Shown here: one piece after another, positions 36,862 through 45,985 of the stretch
Numbering within the stretch: the first letter of the stretch is position 1
How the letters are laid out: each line of letters starts with the position of its first letter
Source: UBA11889 sp046582115
Lineage (GTDB): Bacteria; Pseudomonadota; Gammaproteobacteria; Pseudomonadales; Azotimanducaceae
NCBI GenBank assembly: GCA_046582115.1
Contig: JAYGFA010000050.1
Coordinates: 20,114 to 84,113 of the forward strand
DNA: 64,000 bases
Reading direction: 5' to 3'
Notes under the pieces: generated by a model
The model's database searches: none
What the model was told of the DNA's origin: nothing
What the model saw: only the letters and a program-made list of their open reading frames with translations
Made by a program: the position numbers and the translations under genes

Positions 36862-37876
36862 TCAAGTAGAAAGTAGGTCTACGAGGGTATCAGGTTTTCC
36901 AATCCCCCCTCCTTTGGTGACCAATAGTTGCGCGTTACGATTTGCGACGGGGATTGCAACGCCTAAATTTCCTAGAACTTTGATCGTATCATTACCCAAG
37001 ATTGCCGCGGCCGTATCTCCTCCAATAACCATTAACGTCCCGACGGGGTCGGCTGATTGGGAGAATGAAGCAAGTGCCTTAGCCGTCGCGCGCGCGGCTT
37101 TTAAGTCAGGCGTTCTTGTTGGTTCGATTGTCGTTAAAACGCATAAACGATCTGAAAGTTGGAACGCATCGTCCACGGTATATAAGGGACATTGGAGACG
37201 GCGTATCTGATTTCTACTTACCGGGTGCAAACTGCCGCAGACAATGAGGATGGGTTCCTGGAGTACAAAGTTTTGTAGTGAACGGGGACGACCGAAAGTT
37301 GCGGCAAAAGCTTGGATGGCGCCCGTTGGACCGACAAGCATGCGTCTTTCATTACGACATCGCTGCGCTACCTGGGCCAGTTCGTCGTTATCGTTCGCGT
37401 CGAGTACGCGCACATTTCGGCCTGTGCAACCTGCAGCGTGCAATAATTCCATGGGACGGCTAGTCGCGACTGGATTTAGTGGGTCGGCGGCCGACGCGCT
37501 TTCGGCAACCGGAATATCGTTAACGTACACAATTCCTTGGCTACAGCGCCGTCCAGCGTCGGGAAAACTCGGCACGACATCGATCCCAAAACCCATATCG
37601 AGCAGAGCTTTCACTTCGTGTGGCCAATTACCTCGTAGTACCGAATCGATCTTGTGGCAACGTGCTCCTGCGGCGGTTTGGTGAATCTTTTTAATACGTT
37701 GAGCTGCCATCGCCGCACTGTCATGGCGTGTTTCAAGGTCGATGACCAAGCAATCGCCGCTCGTAATTGTCGAACCAGCATTGACCAAGAACCCTTCTTC
37801 CGCAATGGCGCCCGCGACTTCAAGCGCGCCAGTACGATCGTCCGCAGTAGTTAGGAAATTGAGCAGTGGTTTTCAT
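36862..37876 (-). pseudogene. Four-carbon acid sugar kinase family (DUF1537), start lost to a one-base shift
   Basis: The long frame reads from a TTG at 37788, but the frame stays open upstream and encodes KPLLNFLTTADDRTGALEVAG, the N-terminal ADDxTG kinase motif. The obvious ATG (37876) is out of frame because of an extra A in ATGAAAACC (four A at 37870-37873); three A would give MKPLLNFLTTADDRTG. C-terminal motif GGDTAAA (ATP site) and LLVTKGGGIGKPDTL are intact. Members phosphorylate threonate/erythronate-type acids. Real mutation or homopolymer assembly error. Confidence 0.8.
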
Positions 37877-37973
37877 GATCCAGCGAAAGGTGGACCCTAC
37901 CCGCATCTTCTCACCGCTACTAGTGGCGAGGATCGATGTGATTAAGCGCACGTACCGGTGTTATAAAGTCGAT

Positions 37974-38477
37974 ATGAAGCGTTTGCTTTGCTTGGTCGGG
38001 ATCCTGTTTCTCGTTGGGTGCGGATTTCAGTTACGGACATGGGATTTGGCGTCCGTGTATAGGAATGTCCGCATCGAATCGCACGTCGATAGCAGTATCG
38101 ATCGGGACATACGCCGGGCTTTTGAATCTGTAGGGGTGGTGGTGGTTGAAGATGGGGTCGCGGATCTGTACCTCACAATTGAACGTGAGGACTTTGAACA
38201 AAGTAGTGACATGTTTACTGGTGATGGTCGGGTCGCTGGCTACCGGCTACGGCTTCGCGTTGATTATCAGGCCAGTGAGGCGAATGGTAAGACTGTAGTT
38301 TCTCTGCGGACACTGCAGGAGGAGCGATCACTTCCACTCAACCGCGCCAACGTTGTCGGATCGGATTACGAGAAAAGACTATTGGCGCAGGAGATGCGGA
38401 CTGACATCGTTCAACAGATCCTGCGCACGCTAGCGCTCTTGGTGGATCAAACGGTTAAACGGACAGATGCATCTTAA
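37974..38477 (+). CDS. lptE: LPS-assembly lipoprotein LptE
   Basis: 167 aa from ATG at 37974. The signal peptide MKRLLCLVGILFLVGC has a lipobox (LVGC) followed by GFQLR, the usual start of mature LptE. LptE forms the outer membrane translocon with LptD. In most gammaproteobacteria it lies between leuS and holA; here holA follows (11-bp overlap) but leuS is not upstream. Confidence 0.93.
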   Translation: MKRLLCLVGILFLVGCGFQLRTWDLASVYRNVRIESHVDSSIDRDIRRAFESVGVVVVEDGVADLYLTIEREDFEQSSDMFTGDGRVAGYRLRLRVDYQASEANGKTVVSLRTLQEERSLPLNRANVVGSDYEKRLLAQEMRTDIVQQILRTLALLVDQTVKRTDAS

Positions 38478-39474
38478 GCCTGAGCAGCTTGGACGCCATC
38501 TCGAAGAACCGATGCGTTCCGTTTATTTTGTCGGTGGCGATGAACTTCTTCTCGTCGAAGACGCTTGCCTAGCAATCGTGAAGACGGCCTATGCGCAAGG
38601 GTTTACTGAAAGGGAGCGCATTGACGTAGGTGCGGGGAATGATTGGGCCGATGTATTTTCGAGTGCATCCAGCATGTCTTTGTTTTCTGCGAAGCGAATG
38701 TTGGATATCCGTCTTTCGAGCAAAGGTGTTGATCGAGCGGGATCAGAAGCGCTTTTAGCATACCTTGAGAACCCGATCGAAGAGACACTGTTGCTCGTCC
38801 GAGCGGGTCCGATCGAGTGGCGAAAGCGCTCATCGCCATGGTTTAAGGCGTTGGAGAAACAGGCGGTTGTTGTAATGGTATCGACTATCTCGGCTCAAGA
38901 ATTACCGCGCTGGCTGAGCGCTCGTGCTCAGAACGCGGGTCTCAAATTGAGTCGTGATGCGATCGACGCGCTTGTTGACCGAACAGAGGGCAACCTTATT
39001 GCGGCACAGCAAGAGCTAGAGAAGCTGTCTCTATTGGATCATCAATCGGATACGGAGATAACGGTTGATGACCTTAGTCTGGACAGTGCTGCTCATTTTG
39101 AAACCTTTGAACTTATTGACACGGCCTTCTTGGGTGACGCGGTCCGTGTCAGAAAAATGCTCAGAACGCTGCGTCAGGAAGGGGTCCCTATTTACGTGGT
39201 GATTGGCGCGCTGGCGGGGCAACTTCGACGTGCCTACCACGTCAGTATAGGGCGTAGTGAACGTCTTGCACGTAATCGCAAGCGCGCGATTGACGCGGCG
39301 ATCCGAAGGCTCGGTAGCCATGGCATTGAGACGATACTGATGGAATGCGGACGTTTGGATCAACAGGCCAAGGGAATGCTCCGTGGCGAAGCGTGGGACT
39401 CGCTCGAAAGACTGGCATTGACTATTTCGGGACGTACAAGATCGAACCTCGAGGCGGAAGCCCGCTATCTGTGA
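38467..39474 (+). CDS. holA: DNA polymerase III delta subunit HolA
   Basis: 335 aa. MRSVYFVGGDELLLVEDACLAI at the start and LFSAKRMLDIRLS, PRWLSARAQNAGLKLSRDAIDALVDRTEGNL in the middle are the usual HolA blocks. The delta subunit opens the beta clamp in the clamp loader. nadD, the usual next gene, is absent; the following sequence is a decayed phosphatase. Confidence 0.94.
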   Translation: MHLKPEQLGRHLEEPMRSVYFVGGDELLLVEDACLAIVKTAYAQGFTERERIDVGAGNDWADVFSSASSMSLFSAKRMLDIRLSSKGVDRAGSEALLAYLENPIEETLLLVRAGPIEWRKRSSPWFKALEKQAVVVMVSTISAQELPRWLSARAQNAGLKLSRDAIDALVDRTEGNLIAAQQELEKLSLLDHQSDTEITVDDLSLDSAAHFETFELIDTAFLGDAVRVRKMLRTLRQEGVPIYVVIGALAGQLRRAYHVSIGRSERLARNRKRAIDAAIRRLGSHGIETILMECGRLDQQAKGMLRGEAWDSLERLALTISGRTRSNLEAEARYL

Positions 39475-39511
39475 TCGTCAGGCCCATATGCAGCGGGCAG
39501 ATACAAGTGAA

Positions 39512-40059
39512 CTAATTGATGTTGGTGCGGGCTTCCCTACCACGGGCAACTAACGTAAGACGCCCAGCGTCTGTATTGAAGTGGGAGACAGAACAGTTAT
39601 CGGGACGAAATTGAATCATCAATTCGTTTCCGGTTGCCGCGCCGGCAACAATGTTGATAGCGACGAAGTGCGAAAAGACGACCGTATCAAATGGGAATTC
39701 CTGGATACAGTCGAGCATGACTTGGCGCCAGACAGTGAGTTCTGGCGTGAGATCGATCCAACGGCGTTTCATTATTCCCTGCAACCAGATAGCACGATGT
39801 CGAAGGTCGTCGATAGGGGAAGGCACTTCGGCCACCCGTTACTCGATGCCGGGCGCGCAGTCCCAACGTATGGCCAAGGGTTTACTGTCTCTCTCGCCCG
39901 AGCGAGCGAGCTCGTTACGATTTGCATAGGCCCCATCGCGTCAAGTTCTTTTGCCGCCGCGTTCGCTTGCTCCATGCCGCGTTTGCTCAAACCCGGATTA
40001 ATTTGGCCATCGAATCCGGCAGCGGCTTCGCCTTGACGGACCATGTAGATACTGGGCAT
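39512..40059 (-). pseudogene. Histidine phosphatase family gene with three lesions
   Basis: A ~180-residue phosphoglycerate-mutase-like protein. The first part reads MPSIYMVRQGEAAAGFDGQI ... SSLARARETV; then one base is missing in AAA near 39890, and the rest (PLAIRWDCAPGIE) continues in another frame to a TAA at 39839-39841 in place of Tyr, followed by RVAEVPSPIDDL to the natural end VARGREARTNIN. In addition the catalytic RHG is RQG (CAA). Three independent changes argue for genuine decay rather than an assembly slip. Confidence 0.82.
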
Positions 40060-40259
40060 TGAATTGCATCCTTATCTGGTGGTTTGCAACGTTCTTGTAG
40101 TCGCTCGCTGATGCAACGGCCGAGCAATGTCAGCGCGGGCTACCGCTAATTTGCACTGGGAAAGACAGTTGAATCAAGGTTAAATAGCTTGCTTCGCTGG
40201 TTGCACGTCACGGCCCGAATCAATAGACCGTGTACCTGTGGTTGACTGAAGGTTTAGTT
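40060..40259. promoter_or_regulatory. 200-bp spacer before cobS-like gene
   Basis: No gene in either strand. It must hold the promoter of the cobS/cobT-like pair; candidate elements were too weak to name. Confidence 0.2.
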
Positions 40260-41258
40260 ATGAATATTCACGACGGTGGGCTGTCGCCTGACGTGACGCC
40301 GGATGCGTCCGTAAACGTACGTGAGGTGTTCGGGATCGATGAAGACTTTTCCGTGCCGGCCTTTAGTGAACGTAGCGAATACGTGCCGTTGATCGACGAT
40401 GACTACTGTTTCGACCCAGACACTACACTCGCAATCCTTGCAGGGTTTACTCACAACCGCCGGACCATGATCCAGGGATACCACGGCACTGGGAAATCGA
40501 CTCATATCGAGCAAGTGGCTGCGCGTCTGAACTGGCCGTGTATTAGGGTCAATTTGGATAGCCACATCAGTCGTATCGATTTGATCGGTAAAGACGCCAT
40601 CGTGATTGAGGACGGCAGCCAAATCACAGCATTTCGTGAAGGCATTTTACCGTGGGCGTTGCAGCACCCAACGGCACTGGTTTTTGACGAATACGACGCC
40701 GGTCGTCCGGACGTTATGTTTGTAATACAGCGGGTTCTTGAAGTCGACGGAAAGCTCACGTTATTAGACCAGAACCGCATCATTACGCCCCATCCGTCCT
40801 TTCGACTTTTTTCGACCACCAATACTGTAGGACTCGGGGACACCACGGGTCTATATCACGGAACGCAACAGATCAACCAGGGCCAAATGGATCGCTGGAA
40901 CATCGTCGCAACGCTAAATTACTTGCCGCATGAAATGGAAGTAGACATCGTTTATGGGAAAGCGAAGAGCTGGCAGGCCAAAGTGGACGGACGACAAACT
41001 ATTTCAAGTATGGTTAATGTGGCTGACTTGACCAGGAGGGGCTTTGTAAACGGGGACGTTTCCATAGTGATGTCGCCACGTACCGTGCTGGACTGGGCGG
41101 AGAACGCCGAGATATTTAGTGATATCGGCTTCGGTTTCCGAGTTACCTTCCTAAACAAATGCGATGAACTCGAGCGCCCTATCATCGCGGAGTATTACCA
41201 GCGATGTATGGGCGACGACTTGGGCGATGCCAGCAAGGGCATCATGCTGACAAAGTAG
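40260..41258 (+). CDS. CobS-like AAA+ ATPase
   Basis: 332 aa, ATG at 40260 with AAGG upstream (an in-frame GTG lies 30 bases earlier). CobS-type N-terminal region (VNVREVFGIDEDF) and Walker A GYHGTGKSTH, with Walker B LVFDEYDAG and sensor STTNTVG. In cobalamin synthesis CobS and CobT load cobalt into hydrogenobyrinate with CobN. No CobN or cobalamin gene is in this window, so the pair may act as a general MoxR/VWA-type metallochaperone. Confidence 0.87.
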   Translation: MNIHDGGLSPDVTPDASVNVREVFGIDEDFSVPAFSERSEYVPLIDDDYCFDPDTTLAILAGFTHNRRTMIQGYHGTGKSTHIEQVAARLNWPCIRVNLDSHISRIDLIGKDAIVIEDGSQITAFREGILPWALQHPTALVFDEYDAGRPDVMFVIQRVLEVDGKLTLLDQNRIITPHPSFRLFSTTNTVGLGDTTGLYHGTQQINQGQMDRWNIVATLNYLPHEMEVDIVYGKAKSWQAKVDGRQTISSMVNVADLTRRGFVNGDVSIVMSPRTVLDWAENAEIFSDIGFGFRVTFLNKCDELERPIIAEYYQRCMGDDLGDASKGIMLTK

Positions 41259-41268
41259 ATCCGGGTTC

Positions 41269-43080
41269 ATGAGCGAAGAAGATCACCCGCTTGAGGCGTT
41301 CAAACGGGCGACTGTCGCAACCATGCGAGCGCTTGCGGAAGACGATGAGCTCGAGGTCACCTTTGGCAAAGGAGCAGCCACGGTCCGTGGTCATTCGGTT
41401 GAGGTGCCCGTGCCCACCGTTGGTTGTTCCGAGCAGGAACTCAATGCGATACGTGGGATCGGTGACGAAGTCGCACTCAAACTTCGATATCACGACACTG
41501 TTGCCCATCGCAGCCGTACTCCGAAAGCGGGTCCTGCACAGGAGTTGTTCGAGTGGGTCGAAGACGCCCGTATCGCATCCATTGGGACCTTGCGGATGGA
41601 GGGCGTCGCGCAAAACCTCGACGCCAACCTTGACGCGCTATGTAAGCAGCAGGCGTTCGATCTAATAACTGCCGAGGGTGAAGCGCCTCTCGGCATCGCG
41701 GTCGGTCTACTGGTGCGGCAGCGATTGACGGGTCGACAATTGCCCGCGTCGGCGGAAAACGTTGTTCATTTCTGGCGCGATTACATCGAAGAGCGGGCGG
41801 GGGATGACATCGAGTCGCTTCGCGACTGCCTGCACGATCAAATCGCTTTCGCCGATCGTTGCACAAACATCATGGTCGACTTAGGGCTGGCTTCCGAATT
41901 GGATGATCCCTCCGAACTCGAGGACAACGATCAGGATACAGAGAATATCGAGGAGAACCAGGACCCGGACGCCGAATACGCGCCCGAAGACGTCGTCCTC
42001 GACGACGATTCCATGGCGGAGGAAGATGCGGACGGTGAGTCCATGTTAGCCGAGATGGATGCTGATATGGACATGAACGATCTCGGCGCTGAAGCGGACC
42101 CTGATGAATCGCCGAACTACTCACCGGACAGTTCGGGTCGAATACGGATGGACGTCAACTACACCGCTTTTACCCAGGAATTCGACGAAGTTGTACAAGC
42201 GGAGGATCTTTGCGAAAGCGAAGAGCTGGCACGGTTGCGCGCGTTACTTGACCAACAACTGATCCCGCTTCGACACACCACGTCTAAGCTTGCGAATAGG
42301 CTTCAACGGCGGCTGTTGGCGAAACAAAATCGAACCTGGGAGTTCGACTTGGAAGAGGGCCTCCTTGATGCAGGTAGGCTGGCACAGGTAGTGGTTGATC
42401 CGCTCAATCCGCTCGCCTTCAAGCAAGAACGAGAAATGAACTTCCGCGATACCGTGGTTACTATGTTGATCGATAGTTCGGGGTCGATGCGCGGTCGTTC
42501 GATCACCATTGCTGCCATGTGTGCCGACATTCTTGGGCGGACCCTGGAGCGATGTTCCGTGGGTGTGGAGATTTTAGGATTTACGACACGCGCATGGCGG
42601 GGTGGGCAATCCAGGGAAGAGTGGATTAATGCCGGGAAACCTTCGCATCCCGGACGATTGAATGATCTGCGCCACATCGTCTACAAGGCGGCCGACGATT
42701 CGTGGCGTCGCTCTCGACGTAATCTAGGTCTTATGATGCGAGAGGAACTGTTAAAGGAAAATATCGACGGCGAGGCGCTTATTTGGGCTCACAACCGCCT
42801 TGTCATGCGAACCGAAGAACGCAAGGTGCTAATGGTGATTTCTGATGGTCTGCCGGTCGATAACTCGACGTTATTGGTGAACTCGAGCAGTTATCTCGAG
42901 CAGCATCTGAAGTACGCGATTGACTCGATCGAGAATCAGTCAGTGGTGGAACTAATTGCCATTGGTATCGGCCACGATGTAACTCACCACTACCGGCGGG
43001 CTGTTACTATCACAGATGCCGAGCAACTTGGCGGTGCGATTACGGAGCAGCTGGCTTCTCTTTTTGACGTGACGGCGTAA
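41269..43080 (+). CDS. CobT-like protein with acidic linker and VWA domain
   Basis: 603 aa. N-terminal CobT domain, a highly acidic stretch at residues ~205-285 (DDPSELEDNDQDTENIEENQ and on), then a von Willebrand A domain with MIDAS DSSGSM around residue 403 and SDGLP near residue 524. CobT is the partner of CobS in cobaltochelatase; the layout is full length. It begins 10 bases after cobS, and a PhoD-type phosphatase follows four bases later. Confidence 0.88.
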   Translation: MSEEDHPLEAFKRATVATMRALAEDDELEVTFGKGAATVRGHSVEVPVPTVGCSEQELNAIRGIGDEVALKLRYHDTVAHRSRTPKAGPAQELFEWVEDARIASIGTLRMEGVAQNLDANLDALCKQQAFDLITAEGEAPLGIAVGLLVRQRLTGRQLPASAENVVHFWRDYIEERAGDDIESLRDCLHDQIAFADRCTNIMVDLGLASELDDPSELEDNDQDTENIEENQDPDAEYAPEDVVLDDDSMAEEDADGESMLAEMDADMDMNDLGAEADPDESPNYSPDSSGRIRMDVNYTAFTQEFDEVVQAEDLCESEELARLRALLDQQLIPLRHTTSKLANRLQRRLLAKQNRTWEFDLEEGLLDAGRLAQVVVDPLNPLAFKQEREMNFRDTVVTMLIDSSGSMRGRSITIAAMCADILGRTLERCSVGVEILGFTTRAWRGGQSREEWINAGKPSHPGRLNDLRHIVYKAADDSWRRSRRNLGLMMREELLKENIDGEALIWAHNRLVMRTEERKVLMVISDGLPVDNSTLLVNSSSYLEQHLKYAIDSIENQSVVELIAIGIGHDVTHHYRRAVTITDAEQLGGAITEQLASLFDVTA

Positions 43081-43084
43081 GCTC

Positions 43085-44122
43085 GTGCGTTGGATAGCTC
43101 TATTTCTGGTCGGACTCATCGCGACATCGCTGCATGCGGATGTGGTGCGGTTAGCGTTTGGTTCTTGTGCGGACGCAGACAAGCCCGATCATCCGATATG
43201 GGATGCGCTATACCAGGCCCAGCCCGACGCGCTATTGATGATTGGGGACAATGTCTATGCCGATTCGCCCAGCTTTCGATCCAACCCCAGCCGGCAGGGT
43301 TTGGAAACCGAATACGCGAAACTGGGTGCTGCTCCCTTATTCCGGCGTTTGCGCGCTAGTATTCCGGTATATGCCACCTGGGACGATCATGACTATGGTT
43401 TAAACGATGGTGGCGGAGAATTCGCGCTAAAGGACGTTTCACAACAGGTTTTTTTTGATTTTTGGCAGGTCGCTGCGGATCGGCCCGAGCGACAGACCCC
43501 CGGGATTTATGCTGAACGGTGGCTCGACAAGGCTGGGATGCAAATACAAATTCTCCTACTGGATACACGTTACTTCCGCTCCGCGCTCACGATAGACGTT
43601 CCAGATGGCCGATGTCCTGTTCGTAATTACGGAATTAACGTGGCTGAGGGAGTTACGATATTGGGACGTGCTCAGTGGCAATGGTTGGAGGAACGCTTGC
43701 AGGAGCCAGCCGACGTACGCGTTATAGCCTCGAGCATTCAAGTCGTCGCGGACCAACATTGCTGGGAGCGCTGGGGCGCCTTTCCAAAAGAGCGAGCACG
43801 CCTTTTCCGCCTGATTGCTAGCTCTGGTGCGCGCAATATATTTTTTGTTTCCGGGGACCGGCATCTGGGCGAGATATCCAAACTCTCCGATACAGACGAT
43901 TTCGCGCTCGACTATCCCTTATACGACATTACCTCGAGTCCTCTTAGCGCCCGTTCAGGCTTTGGTAAGGGTGAGGTAAATCGTTACCGCGTGGGTCACG
44001 ACAATGTCCGCGTCAGCAATTTCGGCATGATTGAGGTAGACGCGGTTAAGAGGCAAGCAGTTCTAAGCCTGCGGGACAGCGTTGGTGAAACGCTCGTTGG
44101 TACGAGCGTTTTTCTCCGCTAA
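43085..44122 (+). CDS. PhoD-like alkaline phosphatase/metallophosphatase
   Basis: 345 aa, GTG start, signal peptide RWIALFLVGLIATSLHA (residues 2-18). Metal motifs GDNVYAD, TWDDHDYGLND and SGDRHLGE belong to the PhoD/alkaline phosphatase D family. Short for PhoD (~500 aa), comparable to the smaller secreted variants. Predicted periplasmic phosphoester hydrolysis; follows the cobST-like pair almost without gap. Confidence 0.85.
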   Translation: MRWIALFLVGLIATSLHADVVRLAFGSCADADKPDHPIWDALYQAQPDALLMIGDNVYADSPSFRSNPSRQGLETEYAKLGAAPLFRRLRASIPVYATWDDHDYGLNDGGGEFALKDVSQQVFFDFWQVAADRPERQTPGIYAERWLDKAGMQIQILLLDTRYFRSALTIDVPDGRCPVRNYGINVAEGVTILGRAQWQWLEERLQEPADVRVIASSIQVVADQHCWERWGAFPKERARLFRLIASSGARNIFFVSGDRHLGEISKLSDTDDFALDYPLYDITSSPLSARSGFGKGEVNRYRVGHDNVRVSNFGMIEVDAVKRQAVLSLRDSVGETLVGTSVFLR

Positions 44123-44138
44123 TTTTTGTCTTTTGGGG

Positions 44139-44420
44139 TCAGCCAACGACCTCAAATCGCTTGATGTCGGGGCGGCCAGCCATCAGCCCGGCAAACTTGG
44201 CCCCCGCAGCTTTGAAGTGGTCACTCGAGCCATGGGCCGCAAGTGCTTCTTCATCAGAATACAGTTCCATCACAGCGTAGCCGTCGTTGTCTTTGACTAG
44301 TGTATACAGTTGATTACCCGGCTCATTGGCACGTACTTGCTCCGCAAGCCCTAGCATTACCGTTTCGAACTCGGATTCCTTACCCTCGGCGACACTCAGC
44401 CTCGCTAATAACGCAATCAT
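44139..44420 (-). CDS. Antibiotic biosynthesis monooxygenase (ABM) domain protein
   Basis: 93 aa, one ABM ferredoxin-like domain: ALLARLSVAEGKESEFETVML, NQLYTLVKDNDGYAVMELYSDEEALAAHGSSDHF. Small ABM proteins include quinol monooxygenases (YgiN type) and autoinducer-2 processing enzymes. Divergent from the Nudix gene with 19 bp between starts, so the promoters must overlap one another or the genes. Confidence 0.85.
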   Translation of the reverse strand: MIALLARLSVAEGKESEFETVMLGLAEQVRANEPGNQLYTLVKDNDGYAVMELYSDEEALAAHGSSDHFKAAGAKFAGLMAGRPDIKRFEVVG

Positions 44421-44439
44421 ATGATCTTCCTCCCAACCG

Positions 44440-45003
44440 ATGGAGCAGAATACCTATGTCATGAGCCGAAACAAACTGCTAACGATGCTCCGACGGTATG
44501 GACGTCGCTTTCCAGCCGAGACAACGACTGAGCGATTTCAGTCATTTGTTGTTGACCAACCGCGTTGTTTTGAAAGGGATTGCTGGTGTAACGGGCACAT
44601 AACGGCATCCTCGCTCGTGCTGAATGAACACGGTACTCATACATTGCTTACACGGCACGCGAAATTAAAAAAGTGGTTACAGTTGGGTGGGCACTGTGAT
44701 GGTGATTCTAATCCGTTACGGGTGGCTCAACGCGAAGCGACGGAGGAGTCGGGCCTTGATGTAATTCCGATCATGACAGAGGTGTTTGATCTTGATATTC
44801 ACCAGATTCCGGCGCGCGGCGACGATCCTGTTCATTATCATTACGACGTGCGCTTTGCGCTGCAGACTTGCGGGCCTGACGCATACCGGATAAGTAATGA
44901 GTCACTCGATCTTCATTGGGTTTCGTTAGTCGACGTAGGAAAATACAACAGCGAAGAATCGATCTTGCGTATGGTCCGTAAATTTCATTCATTAGCGCGC
45001 TGA
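44440..45003 (+). CDS. Nudix hydrolase
   Basis: 187 aa. Nudix box GGHCDGDSNPLRVAQREATEES matches GGHxDxD variants of GX5EX7REUXEEXGU where the first Glu is replaced; REATEESGL is intact. The region before has CFERDCWCNGHITASSLVLNEHGTHTLLTRHAKLKKWLQ, typical of a Nudix group acting on diverse nucleoside diphosphate derivatives. The next gene begins 11 bases downstream. Confidence 0.85.
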   Translation: MEQNTYVMSRNKLLTMLRRYGRRFPAETTTERFQSFVVDQPRCFERDCWCNGHITASSLVLNEHGTHTLLTRHAKLKKWLQLGGHCDGDSNPLRVAQREATEESGLDVIPIMTEVFDLDIHQIPARGDDPVHYHYDVRFALQTCGPDAYRISNESLDLHWVSLVDVGKYNSEESILRMVRKFHSLAR

Positions 45004-45014
45004 AGGAGGACTCG

Positions 45015-45956
45015 ATGTTGCCCGACCCGCGTGAATTCGATGATTTATGGTTTGACCCAGAAATGGGCCAGATCGTACGAGAACCGGCCGGGAACGGCTA
45101 CGGATACTGGGTAGGCGGCCACAAGGCCTTTTACGATCAAGTAAGCGAACAGTTTGTTATTTTTTATCGAGAGCGTTCACCCCTGGAGACGGGCCGTGGT
45201 AGCCGTTGCGCGATCGCGGTGGGAAAAGATGGCGTCACGTTCGAAGAGGTATGGACTGCCAATAAGGAGGCATTCGCCGCGTCGTCGATTGAAGTTGGCC
45301 ATCCCGTTCGTTCGCCGGACGGTGACTGGCGGCTCTATATTAGTTACGAGGTTGCCGGTGCTCGATACTGGCGCATCGACATGCTCAAGGGAGAAAGCTT
45401 GGAAAGTCTTGATGTGCAAGGTCGGCGCACGGTCTTTCAGCCGACCGATTTTGGTTTGGGGTCGTTAAAAGATCCGGTAGTTTATCTGCGTGATGGTCGC
45501 TGGTGGGTATATGTCGCTGGGCCCGCACGCGAACGTCATCCGCGGCGGGGGAGGCGCGTTCGTGCCAATGCCCTTGACGCCACTTTATTGGGCCGGTCGG
45601 ACGATGGTTTGTATTTTCCCGAGTTAGAGTGGGCTTTTGAGGCTCCGGGCACCGATACATGGCACGGAAGACGCGCACGAATTAACTCTGTTATCTCCTA
45701 TGATAATGGTTGGCTCGCGCTCTATGACGGTGGCCGCACATTCTATGACACCTACGAAGAATGGTGTGGTTTGGCGTGGAGCGACGATGGTGTCCGGTTT
45801 GAGCGCCTCGACCAGCAAAAACCATGGGTGCGTTCACCATATGGCTGTGTCCGGTACGTGTTCGCCCTTGAGCAGCCGAGCGCTATCTATTTTTACTACG
45901 AATATACACGGGCAGACGGGTCCCATGACTTGCGTGTTTCGGTGGTGAAACGTTGA
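45015..45956 (+). CDS. Predicted beta-propeller protein, GH43/GH117-like
   Basis: 313 aa, soluble, many short repeats around W/Y-rich beta turns (e.g. GYGYWVGGHKAFYD, DGDWRLYISYE, DGRWWVYVAG, DNGWLALYDGG, SAIYFYYEYT). This rhythm resembles five-bladed glycoside hydrolase propellers, but the catalytic Asp/Glu set of GH43 could not be located with confidence. No signal peptide. The ATG follows GAAGGAGG closely. Next to Nudix; family assignment is tentative. Confidence 0.4.
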   Translation: MLPDPREFDDLWFDPEMGQIVREPAGNGYGYWVGGHKAFYDQVSEQFVIFYRERSPLETGRGSRCAIAVGKDGVTFEEVWTANKEAFAASSIEVGHPVRSPDGDWRLYISYEVAGARYWRIDMLKGESLESLDVQGRRTVFQPTDFGLGSLKDPVVYLRDGRWWVYVAGPARERHPRRGRRVRANALDATLLGRSDDGLYFPELEWAFEAPGTDTWHGRRARINSVISYDNGWLALYDGGRTFYDTYEEWCGLAWSDDGVRFERLDQQKPWVRSPYGCVRYVFALEQPSAIYFYYEYTRADGSHDLRVSVVKR

Positions 45957-45985
45957 GTCCGGTACGACCGGATTGGTGAAGCTAA
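45957..45985. terminator. Possible weak hairpin between convergent genes
   Basis: TCCGGT-ACG-ACCGGA (about 45957-45971) is a 6-bp stem with a 3-base loop, lying between converging stops; no T run follows, so it is a weak or factor-dependent site at best. Confidence 0.3.

Noticed and set aside
40260..43080. Calling the CobS/CobT pair a cobaltochelatase for vitamin B12
   Set aside because: No CobN or other cobalamin gene is in the window, so only the protein family is claimed, not the pathway.
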